NCBI GenBank assembly: GCA_964407665.1
Contig: CAYOWK010000010.1
Coordinates: 38,475-102,474 of the forward strand
Origin: CAYOWK01 sp964407665
Lineage (GTDB): Bacteria > Pseudomonadota > Alphaproteobacteria > Caulobacterales > Hyphomonadaceae
Reading direction: 5' to 3'
Length of the DNA stretch: 64,000 nucleotides
The translations under genes and the position numbers were made by a program. Below the pieces are notes generated by a model, which worked only from the letters and a program-made list of their open reading frames with translations, was not told the DNA's origin and did not search any database. Positions 27,135 to 35,848 of this stretch are shown here, in pieces. Position 1 is the stretch's first letter, and every line of letters begins with the position of its first letter.

Positions 27135-27398
27135 TCAGGCGGCCGGTGTGCACGATGGCCAGGCAAACTGGTCATCCACGTCGCACGCGTAGGATTTGCC
27201 ATCCACGCCCGCCGTCCACGTGTGCTTCACCTGGGTCCGGACCCGATCCGTCACGGTGATGGTTGCGGGATCGACGCTTCCGCCCAGCGCACTAACGGTA
27301 GCAACCTTGAGCTTGGCCTCGATGTCGGCATCGGACATCGCCGGTGCGCAGCCAGCCAGCAGGGCCGCAACAGTGACAGCTCCAAACAGTCGTTTCAT
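27135..27398 (-). CDS. Small hypothetical lipoprotein
   Basis: 87 residues. The signal MKRLFGAVTVAALLAGC has a perfect lipobox; the mature ~70 residues contain two Cys (YACDVDDQFAWPSC), which could form a disulfide. GGGGA precedes the ATG. It lies 20 bases downstream of the next same-strand gene and may be co-transcribed with it. Function unknown. Confidence 0.75.
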   Translation of the reverse strand: MKRLFGAVTVAALLAGCAPAMSDADIEAKLKVATVSALGGSVDPATITVTDRVRTQVKHTWTAGVDGKSYACDVDDQFAWPSCTPAA

Positions 27399-27418
27399 GA
27401 TGGTCCCCTTCTTTCCCT

Positions 27419-27805
27419 CTAGGACTTGGCCGTCTCACGGTACGGAGCATGCTCGGTGACCCGGTAGGCCATATCCTGCCCATCGCTTTCGTGGATGGTG
27501 ATGTAGTCGCCGACGTTCAGGGAGTGGTCGCCCAGCCGGAAGACGGGCTCGTTCTCGCCCTCGTCCTCCTCGTCGTAGCGGATGTACCAGTTGGCGCCGC
27601 GATGGGTCAGCCAGCCATCGGCGTCCTTCGCCGCGCCGGGCTTGAAGCGCATGACCGTGCAGGCCTCACGATGAGCCTTCCACTGCACCGGATCAAGACG
27701 CCCGCCCGCGTCCAGCGGCGCCACGAACACGTATCCCTGTTCGTGATCGCCATCCGGATATCCCGGGTTTCGCGCCAGCCGGAGAACCACCTTGGTAATC
27801 GCCAT
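27419..27805 (-). CDS. Hypothetical protein downstream of an FNR-like site
   Basis: 128 residues, no signal peptide; it reads like a compact soluble domain (AITKVVLRLARNPGYPDGDHEQGYVF..., with a later HRGANWYIRYDEEDEG and a C-terminal DYITIHESDG). I do not recognise a named family. The start at 27805 is chosen because AAGGGAG is 6 bases before it, while an ATG at 27811 abuts that site. It is divergent from the FixL-like kinase gene, and an FNR/FixK-type half-palindrome lies between the two starts, so it may respond to low oxygen. Confidence 0.7.
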   Translation of the reverse strand: MAITKVVLRLARNPGYPDGDHEQGYVFVAPLDAGGRLDPVQWKAHREACTVMRFKPGAAKDADGWLTHRGANWYIRYDEEDEGENEPVFRLGDHSLNVGDYITIHESDGQDMAYRVTEHAPYRETAKS

Positions 27806-27852
27806 CTGCATCTCCCTTTGACGGGAGACTAGGCAGCGGCTGCGGCCAGTAT

Positions 27853-27866
27853 CTGATCTGGATCAA
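27853..27866. promoter_or_regulatory. FNR/FixK-type box candidate
   Basis: CTGATCTGGATCAA matches the consensus TTGATnnnnATCAA except for the first base. It lies 72 bases before the FixL-like kinase start and about 48 before the start of the 128-residue gene on the other strand, the right range for an FNR-type activator or repressor. Confidence 0.6.
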
Positions 27867-27937
27867 GGAGCGTCAGACGGCTCCAGGATATCCGGTCGCG
27901 ACAGATTCAGAAGGTCGTCCAGAAAGTCTCATGCCCG

Positions 27938-29563
27938 ATGATTTCTGAGGGGTCTGACCACCTGATCACGCCGACCCCGGCTGGCGCCTCCGCCAACGAT
28001 GGCCTACCGTCAGACGCCGTATGGCGGCTTCCGGAGATCAGATTGGACGAGCTCTTTACCGACCCGCGATTCCGGATCGTGCCGGAGACGATGGTCGATG
28101 GTCTCATCGTAATCGATGGCTCAGGCACGATCCGGTATGTGAACCCCGGCTGCGAGAAGCTGTTCAAGTATTCAAGGGGCGAGCTTATCGGCCGCAACGT
28201 TTCGACGTTGATGCCGGATCCATATTCGTCCGAGCACGACGGCTATCTCGCGCGGCACCGCAAGACGCGCGTCAGGCGGATCATCGGTATCGGCCGCGAA
28301 CTGACAGGCCTCAAATCCACAGGCGAAGTCTTCCCGATGTATCTTTCGGTCGGCGAGGCGGAGACCGCCAACGGGGCCATCTTCGTCGGCATCATCTATG
28401 ACCTCTCCGACAAGAAGCGCGCGGAGGAGATGATCCTCCACCACCAGAAGCTCGACGCCATAGGCCAGCTCTCCGGCGGCATCGCCCACGACTTCAACAA
28501 CATCCTCAGCGTCATTGGCGGCAATCTCGAGATGATCGCCGCCAGCGACCTGCCGCCCGCCGCCCGCCGGGCCGTGGCGCGCGCCCAGGATGCGGCCATG
28601 CGCGCTGCGCGCATCACACAGCGGCTGCTGGCCTTCGCCCGCAAGCAGCCGCTTCAGAGGCAGGTCGTCGACATCAATGCTGCGCTCGACGACATGGCGG
28701 AGCTTCTCCAGCGCTCCATCGGCGAGCCGATCCGCGTCGAGATGTTTCTTGCGGAGGATACCGGCGCTGTCGAAACGGACATCGACCAGTTCGAGACAGC
28801 GATCCTCAACCTGGCTGTCAACGCGCGAGACGCCATGCCCAATGGCGGTCTGCTGACCATCGAAACCGAACGCGTCTCGTTCGACGAGACGCCGCGCAAC
28901 TCCATGGACATCCCGCCCGGCGACTATATCCGCGTCTCCGTCTCGGACACCGGAACCGGGATGAGCCCGGAGGTCTGCGCACGCGCCATCGAGCCGTTCT
29001 TCACGACCAAGGAAGTCGGCTCCGGGACCGGTCTTGGGCTGAGCATGGTCTATGGATTCATGAAGCAGATCGGCGGCCATGCCCGCATCTACAGCGAGGA
29101 AGGACGCGGGACGCGCGTCAGCCTGCTCTTCCCCTGCGAGCCGGCCCCGCGCGCAGCCCTCGCCAACGTCCTGGACGGCTCCGAACCGCGTGGCGCGGGC
29201 GAGAGAATCCTCGTCGTCGAGGACGACCCGGACGTCCGGCTGATCACGGTGTCGCGCCTCGAATCGCTGGGTTACGCGGTGAAGATCGCTGTCGATGGAC
29301 CTGGCGCGCGGGAGATCATCCGGACTGACCCTGGATTCGATCTGGCGCTGATCGATGTCGTGATGCCCGGCGGCATGGACGGCCATGCAGTTGCGGACGA
29401 GATCGAGAAGATGGCGCCGGCGATCCGGCTGGTGCTCACATCCGGCTACTCGCCCAGAATGGCCGCCAGCGGTTCGCGGCAGAAGCGGCCATTCCTCCCC
29501 AAGCCCTCGACGCGCGCCCAGCTGGCCCAGATCATCCAGAAAGTGCTGAAAGACGCCGTCTGA
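27938..29563 (+). CDS. FixL-like heme-PAS hybrid histidine kinase with C-terminal receiver
   Basis: 541 residues, soluble. A PAS domain (about 40-160) is strikingly FixL-like: RNVSTLMPDPYSSEHDGYLARH and RRIIGIGRELTG. By eye alignment to Bradyrhizobium FixL, the heme-ligand His is H100, and the heme-pocket Arg206, Ile215 and Arg220 equivalents are R106, I115 and R120; the H214 equivalent is Arg. The kinase part has the H-box GGIAHDFNNIL (H184), an N-box, and G-boxes with TGLGLSMVYGF. A receiver domain (about 425-541) with VVEDD, LIDVVMP and a late KP follows. It probably senses O2. It faces the cbb3 gene cluster, which supports that. Confidence 0.85.
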   Translation: MISEGSDHLITPTPAGASANDGLPSDAVWRLPEIRLDELFTDPRFRIVPETMVDGLIVIDGSGTIRYVNPGCEKLFKYSRGELIGRNVSTLMPDPYSSEHDGYLARHRKTRVRRIIGIGRELTGLKSTGEVFPMYLSVGEAETANGAIFVGIIYDLSDKKRAEEMILHHQKLDAIGQLSGGIAHDFNNILSVIGGNLEMIAASDLPPAARRAVARAQDAAMRAARITQRLLAFARKQPLQRQVVDINAALDDMAELLQRSIGEPIRVEMFLAEDTGAVETDIDQFETAILNLAVNARDAMPNGGLLTIETERVSFDETPRNSMDIPPGDYIRVSVSDTGTGMSPEVCARAIEPFFTTKEVGSGTGLGLSMVYGFMKQIGGHARIYSEEGRGTRVSLLFPCEPAPRAALANVLDGSEPRGAGERILVVEDDPDVRLITVSRLESLGYAVKIAVDGPGAREIIRTDPGFDLALIDVVMPGGMDGHAVADEIEKMAPAIRLVLTSGYSPRMAASGSRQKRPFLPKPSTRAQLAQIIQKVLKDAV

Positions 29564-29574
29564 GCAGAGGCAGC

Positions 29575-30348
29575 CTACTCGGTTCCACTCCAGCGTATCT
29601 CGGCGGCCAGCACATACCCCTCCCCGCGCACGGTCTGGATGAGCTGGGACGCATCAGCGTGAGGGGCCAGCTTGCGGCGCAGCCGGCTCACCAGCGTATC
29701 GATGCTGCGGTCGAAGGCGTCCCAGTGATCCTTGCGCGTGATGTCGGCGATGGCGTCCCGCGTCATCACCCGGTTCGCCTTGTCTACAAAGGCCGCAAGG
29801 AGATTGTATTCAGCGCCGGTCAGCTCAATTGCGTCGCCCCCGGCGGTTGCGACATGCCGGCGGGACGGCGTAAGCACCAGACCGGCAAAGCGCGCCATGC
29901 GGCCAGCCTGCCCGGCTTCCTCCATCGCTGCCTGCACGGGCTTCGACCGCCGCAGCACGGCGCGCACCCGGGCAAGAAGCTCACGCAGTTCAAAGGGTTT
30001 GGCGACATAGTCGTCCGCGCCGACCTCGAGCCCGACCACCCGGTCCACCATCGAGCCCTTGCCCGACAGGATGATGATCGGGATGGAGCACTTCGCCCGC
30101 ATCTCGGCGGCGTAGGTGAGGCCATCTCCGCCCGGCATGTTGATGTCGAGGAGAAGCAGATCCGGCTCGAACTCGGCCATCCGGGTCCGCGCCTCGGCGA
30201 CGTTGGCGGCCTGAGCGATCAGGTACCCTTCCATCTCGAAGAAATCAGCCAGCGTGTCACGCAGGGCGGCATCGTCATCGACGATGAGCAGTCTCGATTG
30301 AGCTGCCGCTCCAGTCACTACGGTCGCCCCAGCTGGAGGCCCGGCCAA
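29575..30348 (-). CDS. OmpR/PhoB-type response regulator
   Basis: 257 residues: a receiver domain (about 18-130) with acidic pocket VDDD, phospho-acceptor D68 in LLLLDINMP, and K in YVAKPFEL, followed by a winged-helix DNA-binding domain (about 155-255) with ELTGAEYNLLAAFV and a YVLAAEI wing. It is on the same strand as, and 96 bases downstream of, ccoS, and convergent with the FixL-like kinase. It could be the kinase's partner, but OmpR-type regulators are not the usual FixJ-type partner of FixL, so pairing is only an inference. Confidence 0.9.
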   Translation of the reverse strand: MAGPPAGATVVTGAAAQSRLLIVDDDAALRDTLADFFEMEGYLIAQAANVAEARTRMAEFEPDLLLLDINMPGGDGLTYAAEMRAKCSIPIIILSGKGSMVDRVVGLEVGADDYVAKPFELRELLARVRAVLRRSKPVQAAMEEAGQAGRMARFAGLVLTPSRRHVATAGGDAIELTGAEYNLLAAFVDKANRVMTRDAIADITRKDHWDAFDRSIDTLVSRLRRKLAPHADASQLIQTVRGEGYVLAAEIRWSGTE

Positions 30349-30444
30349 CAGCGGCGCGCCTCGTCATTCGTACTTGCGGGGATGTGAATACAGCGGCCAT
30401 GCGGCAAAGAACAAGGGTTTACAACCGGCACATATCGTGAAGCG

Positions 30445-30594
30445 TCATCTCGGCCGGTCGTCATCCTGCAGCATGCGGACGGAAGCCCCGGCAGGATCGT
30501 CGAACTGACCGGTCCGAAGCGACCAGATAAAGGCCGCCAGACCGATGCCGCCCAGCGCCAGCGCGCACGGAATCATGAAAACCAGCACGTTCAT
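30445..30594 (-). CDS. ccoS: cbb3 oxidase assembly protein CcoS
   Basis: Only 49 residues, so easily missed: MNVLVFMIPCALALGGIGLA is a single membrane helix, followed by AFIWSLRTGQFDDP, the CcoS signature, and a charged tail ending DDDRPR. CcoS is needed for heme and copper insertion into the cbb3 oxidase. The ATG overlaps the stop of ccoI by four bases, and GGAGG precedes it. Last gene of the cco cluster. Confidence 0.93.
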   Translation of the reverse strand: MNVLVFMIPCALALGGIGLAAFIWSLRTGQFDDPAGASVRMLQDDDRPR

Positions 30595-32804
30595 GAGGGC
30601 TTTCCTCCGGCCTTCGAAGCGCCGCTGGACAGGCGCAGCGCATTCAGCGTCACCACCGCTGACGAACCCGACATCGCGATGGCCGCGACGAAAGGGGTCA
30701 CGAGGCCAAACAGCGCCACCGGGACAGCCAGCACGTTGTAAACGGTCGCAAACCCGAAATTCTCCCGCATCCTTGATCTAGCAGCGCGGGCGATCTCGAC
30801 GATTCGGACCACGGCTCCGAGGCTGTCGCCGGAGAAGACGCAGTCGCTCGCCAGACGCGACACGTCGATTGCCCCCCCCGGCGCGAGGGAAGCATGCGCC
30901 TTTGCCAGCGCCCCGGCATCGTTCAGCCCGTCGCCAACCATCAGGACCTTGTGTCCTTCGGCTTCGAGCGCCTCAAGGCGGGCCCCCTTGGACTGCGGCG
31001 TCGCGGCAGACGTCCACCGCCCGATCCCGGCGGCGGCGGCAGCGCGGCTGACCCGCACCTCGCCGTCGCCCGACAGCAGCTCCACGCCGAGCCCCATGGC
31101 CTTGAGGCGCTGGATCGTCACGGCCGCATCGTCTCTCAGCCTGTCCTCGAACCGGAAGGCGACTGGGGCGTCGCCCTCGATGGCGAACCAGAGTTCGGAT
31201 CCATTCCCGACAGCGCCGCCCGCGAAAGCCGCTGAGCCCAGGCGCGCCTTGCGGCCATTGATGAGACCCGCCACACCCTGGCCCGGGTATTCGACGATAT
31301 CGTCCGCAACCAATCCGGGGCCCGCAGCACGTGCAATCGCGCGCGAGAAAGGATGGCGGCTGGTGCGGGCAAGCCTCGCCGCCAGCTGCAGCGCCGGACC
31401 TGCCGCATCCGGGATCAGGACCGGATCGCCAAGCGTCAGCGTCCCGGTCTTGTCGAACACAACATAGTCGACCGTGGCGATCCGCTCGAGCGCATCGCCC
31501 GAGGCCAGATACGCTCCCTCCCGGAACAGACGGCCGGCAGCCACGACCTGGACAAGCGGAGCGGCCAGCGCCATCGCGCACGGGCACGTGATGATCAGAA
31601 CGGCCACCGCGATATAGATCGAGTGCTCAAGGGTGGCGCCAAACAGCAGCCAGCCGACCAGCCCGAGCGCCGCCATGGCGTGGACGCGCGGCACATACGC
31701 CTCGGCGGCCTTGTCGGCGATCTTGCGATAGGACGACTTCTTCTGCTCGCCCGCCTCCAGCATCCGGCCAATGTCCGCCATCAGCGACTGGCTGGCTGGC
31801 GCGAGGGCCCGAACCTGCAGGGCGGCGGTCAGGTTGATGGCGCCTGCGTGCAGCGTCTGGCCCATGTGCGTTGGCACAGGTTCAACCTCGCCCGTCACCA
31901 TCCGCAGATCGGCTTCGCTGGCGCCGGACAACACTTCAGCGTCGACCGGCAGGCGCTCGCCCACAGCAATCAGCAGGATGTCTCCCGGGCGGATATCAGA
32001 AGCCCGCACCGCCTCGGCGACGCCGCGCAATCCTATGCGGGTCGCGCTGGCGGTCTGCATGGCCGCCAGCGCGTTGGCGGCCGCATAGGCCTGCCGCCGC
32101 AACCTCGCATCGAGGAACCGGCCGATCAGCAGGAAGAACAGCAGCATGACGGCGGCGTCGAAATAAGCGAACTCGCCCCCAGTCGCCGTCGAATAGATGC
32201 TCAACCCAACCGCAAGGATAACCGCCAGCGAAATCGGCACGTCCATGTTGAGGCGGCGCGCCCGGATCGAGTCGATGGCCGATTCGAAGAACGGCCGGCC
32301 GGAGAACGCAACCGTCGGCAGCGCTATGACCGCCGACAGCCAGTGCAGCATCGTGCGGGTCTCTTCCGCCATGTCTGTCCCGGCCCACACCGAGACCGAC
32401 AGCAGCATCACGTTCCCGGTCGCGAAACCTGCAACCGCCAGAGCCGTCAGGAGACGGCGCTCAGCCTTCACATTGGCGTCGTTTGGCTTGCCGGGATCGA
32501 ACGCCGCCGCGCCATACCCGACCCCCGTCAGCGTCTCGATGATACGCCGCGGGGCAAGCGACCCCGTCCATTCGACACGCAGCTTGCCCGTCGACAGGTT
32601 CATCCGGGCGATGTCGACGCCGGGCAGCTTGCCCAGAGCCGTCTCGATCTTGGACAGGCAGCCGCCGCAGCTGGCGCCGCGAACCATGACATCCAGCGCC
32701 TTGCGCCCTTTCGCTTCGGTCACGAAAGCCGCGGGGTCCTGCGCGATATCCGGCGGACTGGCGGGCGCCAGCCCCGACGGGCAACCCTGCGCGAGAGTTG
32801 TCAT
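30591..32804 (-). CDS. ccoI: Copper-translocating P-type ATPase CcoI/FixI
   Basis: 737 residues. An N-terminal heavy-metal domain (about 35-105) carries GASCGGC; eight membrane helices follow, with the CPC metal motif in ITCPCAMALAAPL. The actuator domain, phosphorylation motif DKTGTL, HP motif (RHPFSR) and GDGLND hinge are all present. It delivers copper for cbb3 oxidase assembly. It overlaps ccoS by 4 bases at its 3' end and ccoH by 4 bases at its 5' end, so translation is coupled across the assembly genes. Confidence 0.95.
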   Translation of the reverse strand: MTTLAQGCPSGLAPASPPDIAQDPAAFVTEAKGRKALDVMVRGASCGGCLSKIETALGKLPGVDIARMNLSTGKLRVEWTGSLAPRRIIETLTGVGYGAAAFDPGKPNDANVKAERRLLTALAVAGFATGNVMLLSVSVWAGTDMAEETRTMLHWLSAVIALPTVAFSGRPFFESAIDSIRARRLNMDVPISLAVILAVGLSIYSTATGGEFAYFDAAVMLLFFLLIGRFLDARLRRQAYAAANALAAMQTASATRIGLRGVAEAVRASDIRPGDILLIAVGERLPVDAEVLSGASEADLRMVTGEVEPVPTHMGQTLHAGAINLTAALQVRALAPASQSLMADIGRMLEAGEQKKSSYRKIADKAAEAYVPRVHAMAALGLVGWLLFGATLEHSIYIAVAVLIITCPCAMALAAPLVQVVAAGRLFREGAYLASGDALERIATVDYVVFDKTGTLTLGDPVLIPDAAGPALQLAARLARTSRHPFSRAIARAAGPGLVADDIVEYPGQGVAGLINGRKARLGSAAFAGGAVGNGSELWFAIEGDAPVAFRFEDRLRDDAAVTIQRLKAMGLGVELLSGDGEVRVSRAAAAAGIGRWTSAATPQSKGARLEALEAEGHKVLMVGDGLNDAGALAKAHASLAPGGAIDVSRLASDCVFSGDSLGAVVRIVEIARAARSRMRENFGFATVYNVLAVPVALFGLVTPFVAAIAMSGSSAVVTLNALRLSSGASKAGGKPS

Positions 32805-33307
32805 TGCGTCGCCACCTTCTTGGTGGCCTCGAAGACCGGATCGGCCTCGCCCGGACGGGTCGCGCGTATCTCGATGACAGCGCGACCAGGCTCGACCCCC
32901 GAGACGTCAACGGCGTACTCGCCAGCAGACGTCTCAACCAGGTCAAGGCGGCTGACCTGGCCGCCGGCGCCCGACATGTGGACATCCGCCACAACCTTGA
33001 GCCCGCTGACCGGCAGAGCTTCCCTGGACTGCATCCGAACCATCAGCGTCCGCGCCGGCTGGCCCACAAAGCCCGCCTGGGCCGTCCAGCCCAGCGCGCG
33101 CTGTTCTTCCTTGCGCGCCAGCTCGCTGTTGTACTCCAACCCGGTCAGGTAGGACTTCTCGACCTCCTCGCCCGGGAAAGTGCCGACCGCACGCACGATG
33201 AAGAACGTGTTCACCGCAATGGTCACCGCGAAGAAGCCGAAGATCATCCAGAAGACATGGACGCCGCGAATCTCGCCGCTGCGTTGCCTAATCTGTTTCA
33301 CTGTCAT
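32801..33307 (-). CDS. ccoH: FixH/CcoH family protein
   Basis: 168 residues. A single N-terminal membrane helix (VFWMIFGFFAVTIAVNTFFIVRAVGTFPG) and a periplasmic domain with YNSELARKEEQRALGW, typical of FixH. It is part of the assembly machinery of cbb3 oxidase, working with CcoI. Its ATG is two bases after the ccoG stop, and its stop overlaps the ccoI start. Confidence 0.92.
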   Translation of the reverse strand: MTVKQIRQRSGEIRGVHVFWMIFGFFAVTIAVNTFFIVRAVGTFPGEEVEKSYLTGLEYNSELARKEEQRALGWTAQAGFVGQPARTLMVRMQSREALPVSGLKVVADVHMSGAGGQVSRLDLVETSAGEYAVDVSGVEPGRAVIEIRATRPGEADPVFEATKKVATQ

Positions 33308-33309
33308 GG

Positions 33310-34800
33310 CTAGCGCTCCGGGCCCGAGAACTGCGACGTAGCCACGATCTGCCGGCCGCCGCTTTGATCCCGGGCAACAAACCGGATGATCGAGCGACCT
33401 TCTTCATCCACCGCTCCGGCAGGGGCGGTCAGAAGCAGGCGGAAGCGGTCCGCCCCGTCAGCCTGCCCTGCAAGGGTCACGGTCTTGCCCGTGATATCCT
33501 CGCCGATTACCTCCAGCGTCGCGCCCTCGATGCCGTCAACACTCAGTTGGAACATCCGGTCCGCATGCTGCTTGTTGATCAGCTTGATGGTGTAGACATT
33601 GCGGATCTCGCCAGTGGACAGCTGAACGTACGGCAGCGTGCGGTCCTTGAGCACATTCAGGCCGAAGTCGGATCGCGTCAGCAGGCCGAACACCATCAGT
33701 CCGCCCGTTATGGCCAAAACTCCGCCATAGAGCATCACCCGAGCCCGCACAGGGTTGAACCGCATGGTCTTCTGCTTGGCCCAGCGGCGAACCACATTCT
33801 CATCCGTGTCGTAGGCAATGAGACCCGTGGGTCGGCCAATCTTCTTCATCACGACATCGCAGGCGTCGATGCAGAGCGCGCACGCAATGCACTCCAGCTG
33901 CGGGCCGTTCCGGATGTCGATCCCCATCGGGCACGCCACGACGCACTGCTTGCAGTCGATGCAGTCGCCGCGTCCTTCCCAGGTGTCGCCCTTCTTGTGC
34001 GCGCCGCGCGGATCGCCCCGGTCGGACCGGTAGGTGACCGTGAGCGTCTCCTTGTCGATCATCGCCGACTGGATGCGCGGCCAGGGGCACAGATACGTGC
34101 AGACCTGCTCGCGCATCGTGCCCGCCAGTGCATATGTCGTCCCAGTCAGCAAAGCTGCGAACACGTACGCCGTCATCTCGGCGCGGCCGGCGAAGAAGTC
34201 GCGGGCAAGCGTGGGCGCGTCGTGCCAGTAGAGGATGAAGGCGCCGCCCGTCATGAACGAAACCAGCAGCCATACGATGTGCTTGCCTGTCTTGCGCCAC
34301 GCCTTGTTGAAGGACATTGGCGACTTGTCCAGTTTCATGCGGGCATTGCGGTCGCCCTCGAACATCCGCTCCACGACAAGAAACAGGTCGGTCCAGACCG
34401 TCTGCGGACAGGTGTAGCCGCACCAGACCCGGCCAAACAGCGCCGTGACCATGAACAGGCCGAGCGCCGCGATGATCAGCAGGCCGGTGATGTAGTAGAC
34501 TTCCTGCGGCCAGATCTCGAGGCCGAAGAAGTAGAACCGGGCGCCGGCGAAGTCGGCCAGGACGGCCTGGTCCGGAGCTCCCGGCCCCCGGCTCCACCGG
34601 ATCCACGGCAGCAGGTAGTAGACGCCGAGCGTGGCAAACAGGACGACCCATTTGATGGCCCGGAACCGCCCATGTACGAGCTGCGGATATATCTGCTTCC
34701 GCTTCGCGTACAGGACCGGATCGTCCTCGGGCCCGCCCCCGGCGCCGGGCGCAGGGCCCGGCTTCCGGTTGCGGGTGTCGATCAGCGTCGTACTGGGCAT
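33310..34800 (-). CDS. ccoG: cbb3 oxidase accessory iron-sulfur protein CcoG/FixG
   Basis: 496 residues. Several membrane helices surround two ferredoxin-like 4Fe-4S motifs: CIDCKQCVVACP and CIACALCIDACD. A further Cys-containing helix (WCGYTCPQTVWTD) is typical. CcoG reduces Cu(II) to Cu(I) for the oxidase active site. A C-terminal immunoglobulin-like periplasmic domain follows (about 380-496). The start at 34800 (MPSTTLIDT) is four bases after the ccoP stop; an earlier in-frame ATG at 34863 would lie inside ccoP. Confidence 0.94.
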   Translation of the reverse strand: MPSTTLIDTRNRKPGPAPGAGGGPEDDPVLYAKRKQIYPQLVHGRFRAIKWVVLFATLGVYYLLPWIRWSRGPGAPDQAVLADFAGARFYFFGLEIWPQEVYYITGLLIIAALGLFMVTALFGRVWCGYTCPQTVWTDLFLVVERMFEGDRNARMKLDKSPMSFNKAWRKTGKHIVWLLVSFMTGGAFILYWHDAPTLARDFFAGRAEMTAYVFAALLTGTTYALAGTMREQVCTYLCPWPRIQSAMIDKETLTVTYRSDRGDPRGAHKKGDTWEGRGDCIDCKQCVVACPMGIDIRNGPQLECIACALCIDACDVVMKKIGRPTGLIAYDTDENVVRRWAKQKTMRFNPVRARVMLYGGVLAITGGLMVFGLLTRSDFGLNVLKDRTLPYVQLSTGEIRNVYTIKLINKQHADRMFQLSVDGIEGATLEVIGEDITGKTVTLAGQADGADRFRLLLTAPAGAVDEEGRSIIRFVARDQSGGRQIVATSQFSGPER

Positions 34801-34804
34801 AGCC

Positions 34805-35686
34805 CTACTCGCCCCCGCCCAGCGAGTGAACGTAGATCGCGAGCGACCGGATGGTCGCGGCATCGAGACGGTCGCCCCATGCCGGCATCACGCCGCCACG
34901 CGGACCATAGATGGTCTGCCGGATCGTGCGCTTGTCGCCGCCATAGAGCCAGTCGGCGTCCGTGAGGTTCGGAACGCCCTGGGTGCGGTCGCCCGTACCC
35001 ATGGGGCCGTGGCAGGTGACGCACTGCGCCTCGAACACCGGCCTGGCACGCTCGACAGCAGCGCGGTCTGCGTCCTGCTTCGACAGGAACGAGACGAACT
35101 CCACCAGGTCGCCGATTTCGGCGGCGGTGAGGAACTCGTCGCGGCCGAAGGCAGGCATGTCCTTGCGCCGCTCCTTGGCGTGGCCGGAGCGAATGCCGTA
35201 CAGAAGCGATTGCTCGATGTCGGCCAGGGAGCCGCCCCATAGCCAGACGTCGTCGACGAGCTGGGGATAGCCCTTGGAGCCGCGCCCACCGGGGCCATGG
35301 CAGGTCGCACAGTTGTCGCCGAACACGCTCTCGCCGAGGGCCAGGGCCTGCTGGCGCAGTTCCGGATCCCGAAGGATTGTCTGCGCGTCCACGGACGCAA
35401 GTCGGACGTTCAGCGCAGACCGCTCCTGCCGCGCGACAGAAATGTCGGCCGCAACATCTGCGCGGTCGGACTGGCCGCTGATGCCGGGCGTGTGACCCTG
35501 CATTCCGGGCAGCGCCGGCCACGCCGGCATGAAGACCCAGCAGACGATCGAAATCAGGATGCTGGCGTAGAACACATACAGCCACCAGCGCGGCAAGGGG
35601 TTGTTCAACTCCTTGATGCCATCCCATTCGTGGCCGGTCGTCTCGACGCCGCTGTGGGCGTCGACTTCATTGGATGGGTCGGTCAT
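34805..35686 (-). CDS. ccoP: cbb3-type cytochrome c oxidase subunit III (di-heme cytochrome CcoP)
   Basis: 293 residues. A membrane helix (LYVFYASILISIVCWVFMP) precedes two cytochrome c domains with heme motifs CATCH and CVTCH. It passes electrons to the CcoO/CcoN core. The N-terminal EVDAHSGVETTGHEWDGIKELNNPLPRWW segment is a CcoP hallmark. Its start lies inside the 3' end of ccoQ. Confidence 0.96.
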   Translation of the reverse strand: MTDPSNEVDAHSGVETTGHEWDGIKELNNPLPRWWLYVFYASILISIVCWVFMPAWPALPGMQGHTPGISGQSDRADVAADISVARQERSALNVRLASVDAQTILRDPELRQQALALGESVFGDNCATCHGPGGRGSKGYPQLVDDVWLWGGSLADIEQSLLYGIRSGHAKERRKDMPAFGRDEFLTAAEIGDLVEFVSFLSKQDADRAAVERARPVFEAQCVTCHGPMGTGDRTQGVPNLTDADWLYGGDKRTIRQTIYGPRGGVMPAWGDRLDAATIRSLAIYVHSLGGGE

Positions 35687-35840
35687 CGCCGATATCCTTC
35701 TCGTTCATGGGCAGACGGGCGGCGCGTTTGAACTCGCGTCCGTTCCGGGGCCAGAGTGCGTAGAGAAGCGCAGCCGCGAAGATGGCGACGAAGTAGAGCA
35801 ACCCCCACGTCTGCGCGAATTGAGACAGGCCTTCGTACAT
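35667..35840 (-). CDS. ccoQ: cbb3 oxidase small subunit CcoQ
   Basis: 57 residues: MYEGLSQFAQTWGLLYFVAIFAAALLYALWPRNGREFKRAARLP is a single membrane helix with the usual WPxNxxxFxxAA tail. CcoQ stabilises the oxidase complex. The start at 35840 gives the family-like N-terminus. It lies 8 bases after ccoO and its 3' end overlaps the ccoP start by 20 bases. Confidence 0.92.
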   Translation of the reverse strand: MYEGLSQFAQTWGLLYFVAIFAAALLYALWPRNGREFKRAARLPMNEKDIGDDRPIQ

Positions 35841-35848
35841 TGTGGGCC

